64,000 nucleotides of DNA. Source: CAZPUS01 sp964589825 (GTDB lineage Bacteria > Fibrobacterota > Chitinivibrionia > Chitinivibrionales > WJKA01). The notes under the pieces were generated by a model. The model searched no databases, had not been told where the DNA came from, and saw only the letters and a program-made list of their open reading frames with translations. The stretch is from assembly GCA_964589825.1 (NCBI GenBank), contig CAZPUS010000006.1, forward strand, positions 1 through 64,000. The letters are read 5' to 3'. Positions 17,603 to 26,723 of the stretch are shown here, one piece after another (position 1 is the stretch's first letter; every line of letters begins with the position of its first letter). The translations under genes were made by a program, and so were the position numbers.

Positions 17603-18545
17603 ATTTGCCTCTATTTGTCAACGATATAGCAGTTTTCTGATTTCTTCTCATATTTCGATGGACGGTGACAGTGTCGGTTCACAGCTGGCGGTGTACTGGT
17701 ATTTAAAGGCGCTGGGCAAAGATGTGGAAATATGGAACAAAGACATCTTTCCGGAGAAGTTTTCTTTTCTGAAGAATTCGGACAAGATTTCCAGAGGTGA
17801 AATCCCCCGGAAAGAGTACGAGGTATATATAATTCTCGATTGCTCAAGTATGACACGTCTGGGGTATGCGGCGGATGAACTTCCCAGAGTAGACAGCGTG
17901 GTAAATATTGACCATCATCAGGACAACAAGCGTTTTGGCGATATCAATATCGTAAATACCGGCTGTGCCGCGACCGGCGAATTGCTGTACTCTTTCTTCA
18001 CTGAGATGGGTGTTACACTGCCACCCTCGGTTGCAGAAGCATTGTATACTGCAATTGTAACCGATACAGGGGGGTTTCGTTTTTCAAATACCTCCGCCGA
18101 TGTATTCAGGATATGTGCTGATCTGATCGAATGCGGAGTCCATGGTACACAGATATACCAGCGGCTTTTCGATTCCCATACACGTCAGGGACTGCAGTTA
18201 TGGTCACGAATATGGTCGACACTGCGGTTCCATTTTGGAGGCAGGGTATGCACAATCGAGTTGCCGATACGAATTGTCGACGAGATCGGAGCCTCACCAT
18301 GCGACACCGAGGGGATTGCCGATTATACGGTAATGGCACAGGGTGTGGAGATCGGGATGTTTATAAAATATCATGATAACGAAACCCATTTCAGCCTGCG
18401 CTCACGAGGACATGTCGATGTCGGCATGGTTGCACAAAAAATTGCCGGAGGAGGAGGACACGCAAGCGCGGCAGGGTGCACAATAAGAGAGCCGTTTTTT
18501 ATCGCAAGAGAAAAAATGTTTCACCTTATCGGGAGTTGTTTATAA
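17589..18545 (+). CDS. nrnA: DHH-family phosphoesterase, NrnA-like (oligoribonuclease / pAp phosphatase)
   Basis: About 318 residues. The DHH phosphoesterase core shows 'SSHISMDGDSVGSQLA' (the DxD-type first motif), 'ILDCSSMTRLG' and 'NIDHHQDNKRFG' (DHH motif). The DHHA1 domain carries 'GGGGHASAAGCTI'. NrnA degrades 2-5 nt RNA and dephosphorylates 3'-phosphoadenosine 5'-phosphate in bacteria that lack Orn. It sits in the usual place between rbfA and truB. ATGs at 17577 and 17589 both lie inside the end of rbfA; the second has the better spacing from GGA. Role in finishing RNA decay fits the pnp gene downstream. Confidence 0.9.
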   Translation: MIWNEFASICQRYSSFLISSHISMDGDSVGSQLAVYWYLKALGKDVEIWNKDIFPEKFSFLKNSDKISRGEIPRKEYEVYIILDCSSMTRLGYAADELPRVDSVVNIDHHQDNKRFGDINIVNTGCAATGELLYSFFTEMGVTLPPSVAEALYTAIVTDTGGFRFSNTSADVFRICADLIECGVHGTQIYQRLFDSHTRQGLQLWSRIWSTLRFHFGGRVCTIELPIRIVDEIGASPCDTEGIADYTVMAQGVEIGMFIKYHDNETHFSLRSRGHVDVGMVAQKIAGGGGHASAAGCTIREPFFIAREKMFHLIGSCL

Positions 18546-18548
18546 AGG

Positions 18549-19430
18549 GTGGATGGATTCGTTTGTATAGATAAACCCAAAGGGATATCCTCCTTTAAAG
18601 TGGTCTCCCTTATCAGAAAACACTACCGGATCAAACGGGTTGGCCACTGCGGAACCCTGGATCCCATGGCAACCGGAGTGCTTGTTGTGGCACTGGGTAG
18701 TGCGACAAAACTGATTCCTTACCTCAGTATCGAGCCAAAACTCTATACCTGTACGGTACAATTTGGTATCGAAACCGATACCCTGGATGCAGAGGGCAGT
18801 GTCACCATCAATAACGGGCGCATCCCCGGTGCAGATGAACTTACGCACGCATGTACGCGGTTTACCGGCACTTATAACCAGCGCCCCCCCGACTTTTCCG
18901 CAGTCAAAGTCGATGGTGTGCGCGCGTATAGGCATGCAAGAAAAAAAGAGGAAATGCAGCTGCAGACACGTCCTGTTACCATCGATGCGCTTTCAATACT
19001 CGAATTCGATCCCCGGCAAGGCCGTGCGGTAATTGTATGCCGTTGTGGATCCGGTACGTATATCCGGGCGCTGGCTCGTGATATTGCCTATCAGGTTGAC
19101 AGCTGTGCCTTTACAACCTCCATGCGACGCATTTACACCGGATTGTTCGACCTCCGTGAGGCTTTTACGCTGGTAGATATAAAAAAGAAATCACTTACAC
19201 CCTACCCGTATTCACGGGTGTTCGAAAATGTCGCACGTATCGATCTCTCGAGCATACAGATAAAAAAAATTCGACAGGGAATGGATATTGCCCTCGATAC
19301 ACGCCAGCGTGACGAGTATACATCGCCGATATTCGGCTTTGACAACCGGGGAGCATTGATCGCGGTACTTAAGAAACACCATACGGGGCTGCTGCATCCT
19401 GTCAGAGTATTTTCACCCGGGAGTGCGTAA
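18549..19430 (+). CDS. truB: tRNA pseudouridine(55) synthase TruB
   Basis: Makes pseudouridine 55 in the T-loop of tRNAs. 293 residues starting at a GTG only 4 nt after the previous stop. 'DKPKGISSFKVV' and 'GHCGTLDPMATGVLVVALG', with the catalytic aspartate of 'GTLDP', are intact, as is 'GTYIRALARDI' in the second half. The C-terminal PUA-like part is present. The gene overlaps or abuts ribF; no separate promoter is seen. Confidence 0.96.
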   Translation: MDGFVCIDKPKGISSFKVVSLIRKHYRIKRVGHCGTLDPMATGVLVVALGSATKLIPYLSIEPKLYTCTVQFGIETDTLDAEGSVTINNGRIPGADELTHACTRFTGTYNQRPPDFSAVKVDGVRAYRHARKKEEMQLQTRPVTIDALSILEFDPRQGRAVIVCRCGSGTYIRALARDIAYQVDSCAFTTSMRRIYTGLFDLREAFTLVDIKKKSLTPYPYSRVFENVARIDLSSIQIKKIRQGMDIALDTRQRDEYTSPIFGFDNRGALIAVLKKHHTGLLHPVRVFSPGSA

Positions 19431-19440
19431 TCTGCTGCAT

Positions 19441-20442
19441 ATGAAAAAAATTGATATACAGGAAGCTGCTGCATATTTTAAAAAAAGTGTGGTGACAGTG
19501 GGCAATTTCGATGGCTACCATCGCGGGCATGCCCGTATAGTGGCAACTACACGCCGGTTGGCGTCTGAGGCTGGTGCGGTGAGTGTACTGCTGAGCTTCG
19601 ATCCGCATCCGAGTCAGGTAGTTGCACCGTCAAAAAGACCCTCATTGTTGACCACGCAGGAGGAAAAAGAGTATTTTGTACAGAACAGCGGAATCGATTA
19701 TCTCTGTACCTTACGCTTTACTCCGCAGATCGCAAAGATGAGCGCCGGCGATTTTATTCGGGATATACTCCGTACCCGTTTACATGCCTGCGGTCTGGTG
19801 GTGGGAGAAAATCATCAGTTTGGTAAAAACCGTACAGGGGACAAAGAATACCTGAGCCGGTATAAAGCAGAGGATGATTTTTTTGTGAAAACGGTTCCTC
19901 TTAAAACGGAGGGGACCGTCACAATATCATCATCGTCCATGCGGGAGCTGTTGGCTCAGGGAAAAGTCCGTGAAATGGCGGAAAAGATGGGGCATCCATA
20001 CCTGATTCGGGTACAACGGGAACGTGGTATCGGGAAAGCCTCACAAATGGGGTATCCGACGGTGAATTTCAGACGTCCCGATCCGCCAAAAGCCGTTCCC
20101 CCTGCAGGGGTGTACGCAGCCGGGCTCGACGCTGGTGACACGAAAACCGCGGGAGCGCTCTATATTGGTGATTGCCCTACATTTGAGGGTCGTCATGCGC
20201 ATGTTGAGTTTTATGGCCTTCAAGCCGATACAACAGTACCGGAAATTGGGGATAACGAATGGGTTTATATATGGGTACGGGATTTTGTCAGAGGCGAACA
20301 GGCGTTTGAAAGCGAAGAGGAATTGAAAACGCAAATTCGCAAAGATGTATCACAAATAGTTACTTTCTTTAAGGAGGAAAAAAAGTATGTCGATTACCAT
20401 GGAGAAGAAACAGGATTTGGTTCGTCAGATGGGGACCAGTGA
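19441..20442 (+). CDS. ribF: Bifunctional riboflavin kinase / FAD synthetase
   Basis: Converts riboflavin to FMN and FMN to FAD. The adenylyltransferase half has the nucleotide motif 'GNFDGYHRGH' and 'SSSMREL'; the flavokinase half begins around 'GKASQMGYPTVNF' and continues through 'HVEFYG'. About 333 residues from the ATG at 19441; a GTG at 19423 overlapping the truB stop is an alternative. The last 56 bp overlap the start of rpsO, so ribF translation runs through the rpsO ribosome-binding site. Confidence 0.94.
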   Translation: MKKIDIQEAAAYFKKSVVTVGNFDGYHRGHARIVATTRRLASEAGAVSVLLSFDPHPSQVVAPSKRPSLLTTQEEKEYFVQNSGIDYLCTLRFTPQIAKMSAGDFIRDILRTRLHACGLVVGENHQFGKNRTGDKEYLSRYKAEDDFFVKTVPLKTEGTVTISSSSMRELLAQGKVREMAEKMGHPYLIRVQRERGIGKASQMGYPTVNFRRPDPPKAVPPAGVYAAGLDAGDTKTAGALYIGDCPTFEGRHAHVEFYGLQADTTVPEIGDNEWVYIWVRDFVRGEQAFESEEELKTQIRKDVSQIVTFFKEEKKYVDYHGEETGFGSSDGDQ

Positions 20443-20656
20443 GAAAGATACCGGAAATACGGATGTGCAGATCGCCATTCTTACCGAACGTATCAAAGGC
20501 CTTACCGAGCATCTGAAAACACACAAAAAAGACAATCATACACGACACGGGTTGCGGAAAATGATCGGAAAGCGCAGAGGGCTTCTCGATTATCTCAAGG
20601 CACGAGATATCGAACGCTATAGACGTGTATGTAAAGCACTTGGAATCCGTAAGTAG
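20387..20656 (+). CDS. rpsO: 30S ribosomal protein S15
   Basis: 89 residues, full length, with the S15 core 'TGNTDVQIAILTERI' and the rRNA-binding 'HKKDNHTRHGLRKMIGKRR'. A very strong Shine-Dalgarno (AAGGAGG, about 20371-20377) lies inside the end of ribF, so the gene starts 56 bp before ribF stops. The small hairpin after the stop (CACACC/GGTGT) lacks a T-tract, so read-through to pnp is expected, as in the classic rpsO-pnp unit. Confidence 0.97.
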   Translation: MSITMEKKQDLVRQMGTSEKDTGNTDVQIAILTERIKGLTEHLKTHKKDNHTRHGLRKMIGKRRGLLDYLKARDIERYRRVCKALGIRK

Positions 20657-20735
20657 TCAACACACCGGAGGTGTAGTATTAAAAGTCAAGTTATATTTTT
20701 CAACAAATTTTTTCAGAAAAGAGTGAGCAGTGGCT

Positions 20736-22823
20736 ATGGCATATAAAACAGTATCATCAGAGATAAACGGACACCCGCTGGCATTAGAGACCGGACGTTT
20801 TGCAAGACAGGCCAATGGATCGGCAACCATGCGTCTGGGAGACACGATGGTACTTGCAACCGCATGTGGCAGAAAAGAAGAGGCGGAAAACATGCCGTTT
20901 TTTCCGCTTTCGGTCGAATTTATCGCAAAGACATATGCGGTGGGAAAAATACCGGGTGGTTTTTTTAAACGTGAAGGAAAACCCTCGAGTAAAGAGGTCT
21001 TGAGCGCACGTCTGATCGATCGTCCTATACGACCGCTTTTTCCCGACGGGTATAAAAAAGAGGTGCAGATTATAAACTCTGTAATATCCGCAGACGAAGC
21101 ATTCGATGCGGACGTACTGGGTATAACCGCATCTTCATGCGCATTATGTCTATCGGACATGCCGTTTAAGGAACCTATTGCCGGTGTCCGTGTGGGTATT
21201 GTGGACGGAAATATTAAGATATTTCCTACGCTCGACGAGACCGAAAACGGATCTCTCGACATGATTGTTGCCGGAAGTGAGAAATCGATACTAATGGTGG
21301 AAGGTGGTGCGTCAGAAATAAGCGAAGATGTTTTGCTCGAGGGAATCGAAACAGCGCATACGGAAATCAAACGACTCGTAGAGATGCAGAAGGAGCTTAT
21401 TGCCGAGTGTGGAAAAGAGAAAGTGAGTTTTACCTCCCCCGGTATTCCGGAAGACATCTACCAAGAAGTATCCACCCGTGCAGAGGAAAAAATCAAGGAA
21501 GTGAATCTGGTTGGCGATAAACAACAGCGCGACGGCATGCTCGATGAAATACTCTGCGGGTTGCAGCAGGATATGGCGGAGCAGTTTCCTGAACAGGAAA
21601 AGACGATTGCCGAAGCGTTTCACGATATAGAGAAACGACATCTGCGTGAAACCATTCTTTCTACAGGAACACGAATCGGTGGCAGGGACTGTGATACGGT
21701 ACGTGATATTTCAATCGAACTCGATTTATTGCCCCGAGCACATGGCTCGGCCCTTTTCACCCGTGGTGAAACACAGGCCCTTGTATCCGCCACACTCGGC
21801 ACCAAACTCGATGAGCAGCGTATTGACGATCTCCAGGCCGAATTCAGCAAAACCTATATGCTGCATTACAACTTCCCGCCGTTCAGCGTCGGGGAGACCA
21901 AACGGCTTACCGGGGTCAGCAGACGAGAGATCGGTCACGGACATCTTGCAGAGCGCTCACTTACGCCGGTGCTTCCCAAAGAAGAAGCGTTTCCCTATAC
22001 CATTCGAATTGTCTCGGACGTACTCGAATCGAACGGATCCTCTTCCATGGCGTCGGTATGCGGTGCATCACTGGCACTCATGACAGCGGGTGTGCCGGTA
22101 AAGACCGGTGTGGCCGGTGTGGCCATGGGACTGATAAAGGAGGGGGATCGTACCGCGATACTTACCGATATCCTCGGAACCGAAGATCATCTCGGTGATA
22201 TGGATTTCAAGGTCGCGGGAAGCAAAGACGGTATTACCGCCATTCAGATGGATATCAAGATAGCCGGTATTACCACCGATATTATGCGGGAAGCATTACA
22301 GAAAGCACATGGCGCCCGTATGAGCATTCTCGATATCATGAACGAGTCGATTCGGCAGCCTCGCGAAAAGATAAGTCAATACGCACCACACATAACCTCA
22401 ATCAAGATCAAACCCGAAAAAATCCGTGAGCTGATCGGTCCCAGTGGTAAAACCGTAAAGGAAATTCAGGAAACCTGCGGTGTAACGGTATGCATCGAAG
22501 ACAGCGGTCTTGTCAATGTGTATTCTACCGACAGAGAAAGCAACGACAAAGCGATGGCCCGGATAAAAGATATTGTGGTGGAACCTGAAGTCGGTGAGGT
22601 GTATACCGGTACGGTAAAAAATATCAAGGATTTCGGGGCGTTTGTCGAAATCAAGCCCGGAAAAGAAGGACTGCTGCATATCTCGGAGCTTGAACACCGA
22701 CGTGTCGATAAGGTCACAGACATACTCTCTACCGGTGATAAGGTGCAGGTAAAAGTGATCGGTGTCGATTCACACGGCAAAATAAAACTGAGCAAAAAAG
22801 CTCTGGAAGAAAAGAAAGGCTGA
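20736..22823 (+). CDS. pnp: Polyribonucleotide nucleotidyltransferase (PNPase)
   Basis: Processive 3'-5' phosphorolytic exoribonuclease of the RNA degradosome. About 695 residues: two RNase PH cores ('GRFARQANGSATMRLGDTMV' and 'RTHGSALFTRGETQ'-type 'HGSALFTRGETQALV'), a KH domain ('IRELIGPSGKTVKEIQ', about 561) and an S1 domain ('YTGTVKNIKDFGAFVEI', about 620-690). Active-site residues around 'DILGTEDHLGDMDFKVAG' are intact. I prefer the ATG at 20736 (GAGTGAG eight bases upstream) over the GTG at 20730. Follows rpsO; dut starts 4 bp after its stop. Confidence 0.97.
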   Translation: MAYKTVSSEINGHPLALETGRFARQANGSATMRLGDTMVLATACGRKEEAENMPFFPLSVEFIAKTYAVGKIPGGFFKREGKPSSKEVLSARLIDRPIRPLFPDGYKKEVQIINSVISADEAFDADVLGITASSCALCLSDMPFKEPIAGVRVGIVDGNIKIFPTLDETENGSLDMIVAGSEKSILMVEGGASEISEDVLLEGIETAHTEIKRLVEMQKELIAECGKEKVSFTSPGIPEDIYQEVSTRAEEKIKEVNLVGDKQQRDGMLDEILCGLQQDMAEQFPEQEKTIAEAFHDIEKRHLRETILSTGTRIGGRDCDTVRDISIELDLLPRAHGSALFTRGETQALVSATLGTKLDEQRIDDLQAEFSKTYMLHYNFPPFSVGETKRLTGVSRREIGHGHLAERSLTPVLPKEEAFPYTIRIVSDVLESNGSSSMASVCGASLALMTAGVPVKTGVAGVAMGLIKEGDRTAILTDILGTEDHLGDMDFKVAGSKDGITAIQMDIKIAGITTDIMREALQKAHGARMSILDIMNESIRQPREKISQYAPHITSIKIKPEKIRELIGPSGKTVKEIQETCGVTVCIEDSGLVNVYSTDRESNDKAMARIKDIVVEPEVGEVYTGTVKNIKDFGAFVEIKPGKEGLLHISELEHRRVDKVTDILSTGDKVQVKVIGVDSHGKIKLSKKALEEKKG

Positions 22824-22827
22824 GTTT

Positions 22828-23298
22828 GTGCACAATGCGGCCACATACGAGAAAGTCGCCGTAGAAATACAGCGGCTTTCTCATGCCAGACAGCTTCCAT
22901 TGCCGCGACGGATGAGCGAGGCTGCAAGTGGATTCGATCTTATGGCAGCGGTGGAAGAGGAGCTTATACTGCAGCCCGGAGATCGGACGCTTGTACCGAC
23001 AGGCTTTTGCATGGCGATTCCGCATGGGTACGAAGTGCAGATACGGCCACGCAGCGGTCTGGCCCTCCATCACGGAGTAACAGTGCTCAATGCACCCGGA
23101 ACTATCGATTCAGATTACCGGGGCGAGGTCAAAATACTGCTTGTCAATCTTGGAAACGAACCGTTTACAGTAGAAAGAGGCGCTCGTATTGCCCAGGCCA
23201 TAGTGGCGTCGGTTGCGGGGAGCGTGTCGCTTGCGGAAGTAGCACAGCTTGGCGAAACAACCAGGGGCGATGGTGGTTTTGGCCATACCGGTACATGA
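22828..23298 (+). CDS. dut: Deoxyuridine 5'-triphosphate nucleotidohydrolase
   Basis: Hydrolyses dUTP to dUMP, keeping uracil out of DNA and feeding dTMP synthesis. 156 residues from a GTG. The five trimeric dUTPase motifs are visible: 'ASGFDLMAA', 'RSGLALHHGV' preceded by 'IRPR', 'NAPGTIDSDYRGE', 'ERGARIAQAI' and the C-terminal 'RGDGGFGHTGT'. Tightly spaced after pnp, so part of the same operon. Confidence 0.95.
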   Translation: MHNAATYEKVAVEIQRLSHARQLPLPRRMSEAASGFDLMAAVEEELILQPGDRTLVPTGFCMAIPHGYEVQIRPRSGLALHHGVTVLNAPGTIDSDYRGEVKILLVNLGNEPFTVERGARIAQAIVASVAGSVSLAEVAQLGETTRGDGGFGHTGT

Positions 23299-23377
23299 GC
23301 TTAATATCAGCTGCCGAATATTGTTGAGAATAGCGCTGCAGCCGCTATTACTATCCCAAGAGAAAGGAATTGGCTGA

Positions 23378-24229
23378 ATGAATACTGCGATACTGCTTAT
23401 ATCTTCTCCTGATAAAAAGGGCCTCACCACTTCGATTACCGGGTTTGTCACCAGCTATAACGGTAATATTCTACATGCAGATCAGCATATCGATTTTGAG
23501 ACCGAGACATTCTTTATGCGTATCGAGTGGGATCTTAGCGGCTTTTCGCTCGCACGGGATGAAATAGGAGCGGCATTTTCTTCGGTCGCGGCCAAATACG
23601 GGATGCATTTTTCGCTCTTTTTTTCAGACCGTGTTCCCCGCATTGCGCTCTTTTGTTCCAGGCAGCTGCACTGTCTTTCCGATTTATGTACCCGTTACTG
23701 GGCAGGGGAACTTACATGTGAAATACCGCTTATAATAAGTAATCATGACACAGCGGCTGATCTGGCCCGCCATTTCAATATCCCCTTTCATCACATTCCG
23801 GTTTCAAAAGAAAATATCCGTGAGCAGGAACAACGCCAGCTCGCGCTGCTCAAAGAGAACGATGTCGATACCGTAGTGCTTGCACGCTATATGCGTATCG
23901 TCTCCGGCGAGTTTATTGCAGAGTATCCGAATCGTATCATTAACATTCATCACTCCTTTTTGCCTGCGTTTGTGGGTAAAAAGCCGTATGATCAGGCATT
24001 TTCCCGCGGCGTCAAATTGATAGGGGCAACCGCTCATTATGCGACCGAGGATCTCGATCAGGGGCCCATTATCGAGCAGAATACCGAACGGGTAAGTCAC
24101 AGCGACAGTGTCGAGGACATGAAGCTTAAAGGGCAGGATCTTGAGAAGTCGGTGCTTGCCTACGCATTGCGGCTGCATCTTCAGCATAAAATCCTTGCAT
24201 ATAACAACAAAACAGTGGTGTTTGATTAA
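23378..24229 (+). CDS. purU: Formyltetrahydrofolate deformylase
   Basis: Releases formate from 10-formyl-THF, balancing one-carbon pools and supplying formate for purine synthesis. 283 residues: an N-terminal ACT domain (about 1-80, 'SPDKKGLTTSITGF') and a formyltransferase-type catalytic domain with 'NIHHSFLPAF' and 'GATAHYATEDLDQGPII', which include the Asn-His-Asp catalytic set. Strong ribosome site GAAAGGAA. Last gene of the long plus-strand operon; a stand-alone AICAR transformylase lies 1.2 kb away on the other strand. Confidence 0.94.
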   Translation: MNTAILLISSPDKKGLTTSITGFVTSYNGNILHADQHIDFETETFFMRIEWDLSGFSLARDEIGAAFSSVAAKYGMHFSLFFSDRVPRIALFCSRQLHCLSDLCTRYWAGELTCEIPLIISNHDTAADLARHFNIPFHHIPVSKENIREQEQRQLALLKENDVDTVVLARYMRIVSGEFIAEYPNRIINIHHSFLPAFVGKKPYDQAFSRGVKLIGATAHYATEDLDQGPIIEQNTERVSHSDSVEDMKLKGQDLEKSVLAYALRLHLQHKILAYNNKTVVFD

Positions 24230-24420
24230 ATTGAGCCTGTGTCGGGTATGGGCTGTCGTTTTTTTCTGTAAAACACCGGGCCTCCCGTTATTTCAACCAT
24301 CTTTGGTTGTATGATGCTGAGTTTTTTTACATAGTGGCGATGTTGATGCATGCCCGGGGGAATATGGAATCGCATCATCGTCTGTTATATGGATGCGCCG
24401 TGCAATGAGCAGCGGATATA

Positions 24421-24455
24421 AAAAAACCCGTGGAAGACAGGGTAGTCTCCACGGG
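24421..24455 (-). terminator. Terminator of the cold-shock gene
   Basis: On the minus strand CCCGTGGA (from 24455-24448) pairs with TCCACGGG (24434-24427) around a 13-base loop and is followed by a run of T (the A-run at 24421-24426). It begins 28 bp after the csp stop. Confidence 0.9.
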
Positions 24456-24482
24456 CTCAGAGTCAATTCGAGAAAGGCCTGA

Positions 24483-24695
24483 TTACGACATAATAATGAC
24501 GTCTTCGGCTTTGAGCCCCTTGGGACCGGAAGCTACGGCAAATTCCACGTCCTGTCCTTCCTTGAGGCTTCTGAAGCCGTCGGACTGAATCGCGCTGAAG
24601 TGAACGAAGACATCTTCACCCTGCTGACGTTCGATAAAACCGAATCCTTTTTTGTCATTAAACCATTTAACTTTTCCCTGTTCACGATCACTCAT
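24483..24695 (-). CDS. Cold-shock-domain protein
   Basis: 70 residues starting at the ATG preceded by AAGGAG. The single OB-fold shows RNP1 'KGFGFIER' and RNP2 'DVFVHFSAI' with 'GKVKWFND' at the front, so it binds single-stranded RNA or DNA. The roughly 250-bp space upstream could hold a long 5' leader as in cspA, but I see no recognisable cold-box. Has its own terminator; a single-gene unit. Confidence 0.95.
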   Translation of the reverse strand: MSDREQGKVKWFNDKKGFGFIERQQGEDVFVHFSAIQSDGFRSLKEGQDVEFAVASGPKGLKAEDVIIMS

Positions 24696-24991
24696 GGTAA
24701 ATACTCCTTGATAACTATTGGTAGTCAAAATTTTGTTTGCGTGTCTTGTTTTCTGATACTACACCGGCTAAATACGGTTACTAGGCAATTGCATTTTATA
24801 TAGCACCGTTTGCAGCACTCACATTGTGCAGCCATTAGTCGCAGGAGGGTGAGCACATTGCGCTACAGCATGGTATTCATGGCAAATGACACAACACACA
24901 TGTTACCATACAACAATTACCCGGTTATGCTACTGTTCTACTTATACGCCCTCCTTTCATACTAAAAAAAATCATTTCCATCGTACCTACA

Positions 24992-25336
24992 CTATTGCTG
25001 TACCATAGGACCGAGTGGAGCTCCTGCGAGCAAATGAAGATGTATATGATACACCTCCTGGCCACCATAGTTGTTACAGTTCATTATCAGACGGTATCCA
25101 TCATCTGCGACACCGTGCTCTTTGGCAATATCCCCCGCAACCTTTATCATATGGCCGGCAAGATACTGATCGTCTTCGGAAATGTCGTTTACGGTCGGGA
25201 TTGTTTTGCGCGGTACGATAAGAATATGCAGCGGAGCTTTTGGATTGATATCCCTGAATGCAACCACGTCCTTATCTTCATAGACGATGTCTGCATTAAT
25301 TTCTCCCTGAATAATCTGTTCAAATATCGTAGACAT
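24992..25336 (-). CDS. hinT: HIT-family purine nucleoside phosphoramidase
   Basis: 114 residues, HinT type. The histidine triad 'HIHLHLLAG' lies near the C-terminus, with the family stretches 'FRDINPKAPLHILIVPRK' and 'GYRLIMNCNNYGGQEVYH'. HinT hydrolyses AMP-lysine and similar phosphoramidates. It lies 45 bp downstream of the AICAR transformylase gene on the same strand and may share its transcript. Confidence 0.94.
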   Translation of the reverse strand: MSTIFEQIIQGEINADIVYEDKDVVAFRDINPKAPLHILIVPRKTIPTVNDISEDDQYLAGHMIKVAGDIAKEHGVADDGYRLIMNCNNYGGQEVYHIHLHLLAGAPLGPMVQQ

Positions 25337-25381
25337 ATAGAAACTTTCGTGCGTGTGTGGTTTGTTGCATGTACCCGAGCA

Positions 25382-26557
25382 TTAATGGTGGAATAAGCGA
25401 ATACCTGTGAATGCCATTACCATGCCATATTCATCGCATGCCTCGATAATCGCTTCGTCGCGGGTGGATTTACCGGGCTGTGCCACGTAAGTAACGGCGC
25501 TCATTGCGGCTCTGTCTATACTGTCGCGAAAGGGGAAAAACGCATCAGAACCAAGCACGGTCCCGGAAAATGAATTGATCCATTCGCGTTGCGTTTCCTC
25601 CGACAATTTTTGTGGAACGGTGTTGAAAAGGGATTCCCAGTATTTTTGCTCTGCCGGGGAAAGCCGGGGCTCGAGGAAAAGATCGATGGCATTGTTTTTT
25701 TCAGCACGTGACAGATTTTCCCGCATATCGAGCTGACGTGCCCGCGGATGCTGGCGCATATACCATTTGTCCGCTTTTTGCCCAGCAATTCGAGTACAGT
25801 GGATGCGTGACTGCTGTCCCGCACCGGTACCGATTACCTGTCCATCGACGGCAAAACAAACCGAGTTTGACTGGGTATATTTTAGCGCCGTAAGCGCGAT
25901 AATCGCATCCCGCACAGCGGATTCGGTCATATCGGTATTACCGGTAACCCTGTTGTCAAGCAGAGATGCATCGATAACCGCATCGTTGCGGCTTTGTTCG
26001 AAGGTTATGCCGAATACCTCGCGGGTTTCCAGTGCGGGGGCTTCATAGTCATTGTCGATACGAATAATATTGTATTTGCCTTTTTTCTTTTCCCGCAAAA
26101 TGGAAAGAGCCTCGGGCTCGTAATCCGGGGCGATAACGCCATCGGATACTTCACGTTTAATAAGCTGAGCGGTCGGCACATCGACCCTGTCACTAAGCGC
26201 GACAAAATCACCGAACGAAGACATGCGGTCGGCACCGCGTGCACGCGCATATGCAGCGGCAAGCCCGGATAATTCCATATCTTTTACAAAATATGCCTCT
26301 TTGAGCGCATCACTAAGTTCGAGTCCTATTGCCGCTCCTGCGGGACTTACGTGCTTAAAAGAGGCTGCGGCACATGCGTTCAGCGTCTGTTTAAGTTCTT
26401 TTACCAACTGCCATGCATTTAGTGCATCGAGGAAATTGATGTAACCTGGTGACCCGTTCAATACTTCTATCGGCAGAGGTCTGCCCTGCTTCATGTGGAT
26501 TCGTGCGTGCTTCTGATGCGGGTTGCACCCGTAGCGCAACTCAAACTCATTACTCAT
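25382..26557 (-). CDS. Stand-alone AICAR transformylase (PurH C-terminal domain only)
   Basis: 391 residues corresponding to the AICARFT half of PurH: 'RYGCNPHQKHARI' at the very start, the catalytic Lys-His in 'ASFKHVSPAGAA', and the end 'AFTGIRLFHH'. The N-terminal IMP cyclohydrolase domain (about 200 residues, MGS fold) is missing and nothing upstream encodes it. It transfers a formyl group from 10-formyl-THF to AICAR, the penultimate step of purine synthesis; another protein must close the ring. AAAGGAG precedes the ATG with a long spacing of 11. purD lies at 37 kb and purU at 23 kb. Confidence 0.9.
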   Translation of the reverse strand: MSNEFELRYGCNPHQKHARIHMKQGRPLPIEVLNGSPGYINFLDALNAWQLVKELKQTLNACAAASFKHVSPAGAAIGLELSDALKEAYFVKDMELSGLAAAYARARGADRMSSFGDFVALSDRVDVPTAQLIKREVSDGVIAPDYEPEALSILREKKKGKYNIIRIDNDYEAPALETREVFGITFEQSRNDAVIDASLLDNRVTGNTDMTESAVRDAIIALTALKYTQSNSVCFAVDGQVIGTGAGQQSRIHCTRIAGQKADKWYMRQHPRARQLDMRENLSRAEKNNAIDLFLEPRLSPAEQKYWESLFNTVPQKLSEETQREWINSFSGTVLGSDAFFPFRDSIDRAAMSAVTYVAQPGKSTRDEAIIEACDEYGMVMAFTGIRLFHH

Positions 26558-26723
26558 TACAAATAAAACTCCTTTAAACTGACTACTATTACAAAATAAT
26601 TAATTACTCATACAACAAGTTTGTTTTTATGTTAGAATCGTATTAGAATTGTATTAACTATGACCTAAATCGCGCTGTTCAGCTACAAGATATATCGAAA
26701 CCACACAGTTGTGCATGTACGGT

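Noticed and set aside
24230..24420. Hairpins after purU (CGGG/CCCG and CAACCA/TGGTTG) as a terminator
   Set aside because: No T-tract follows either stem.
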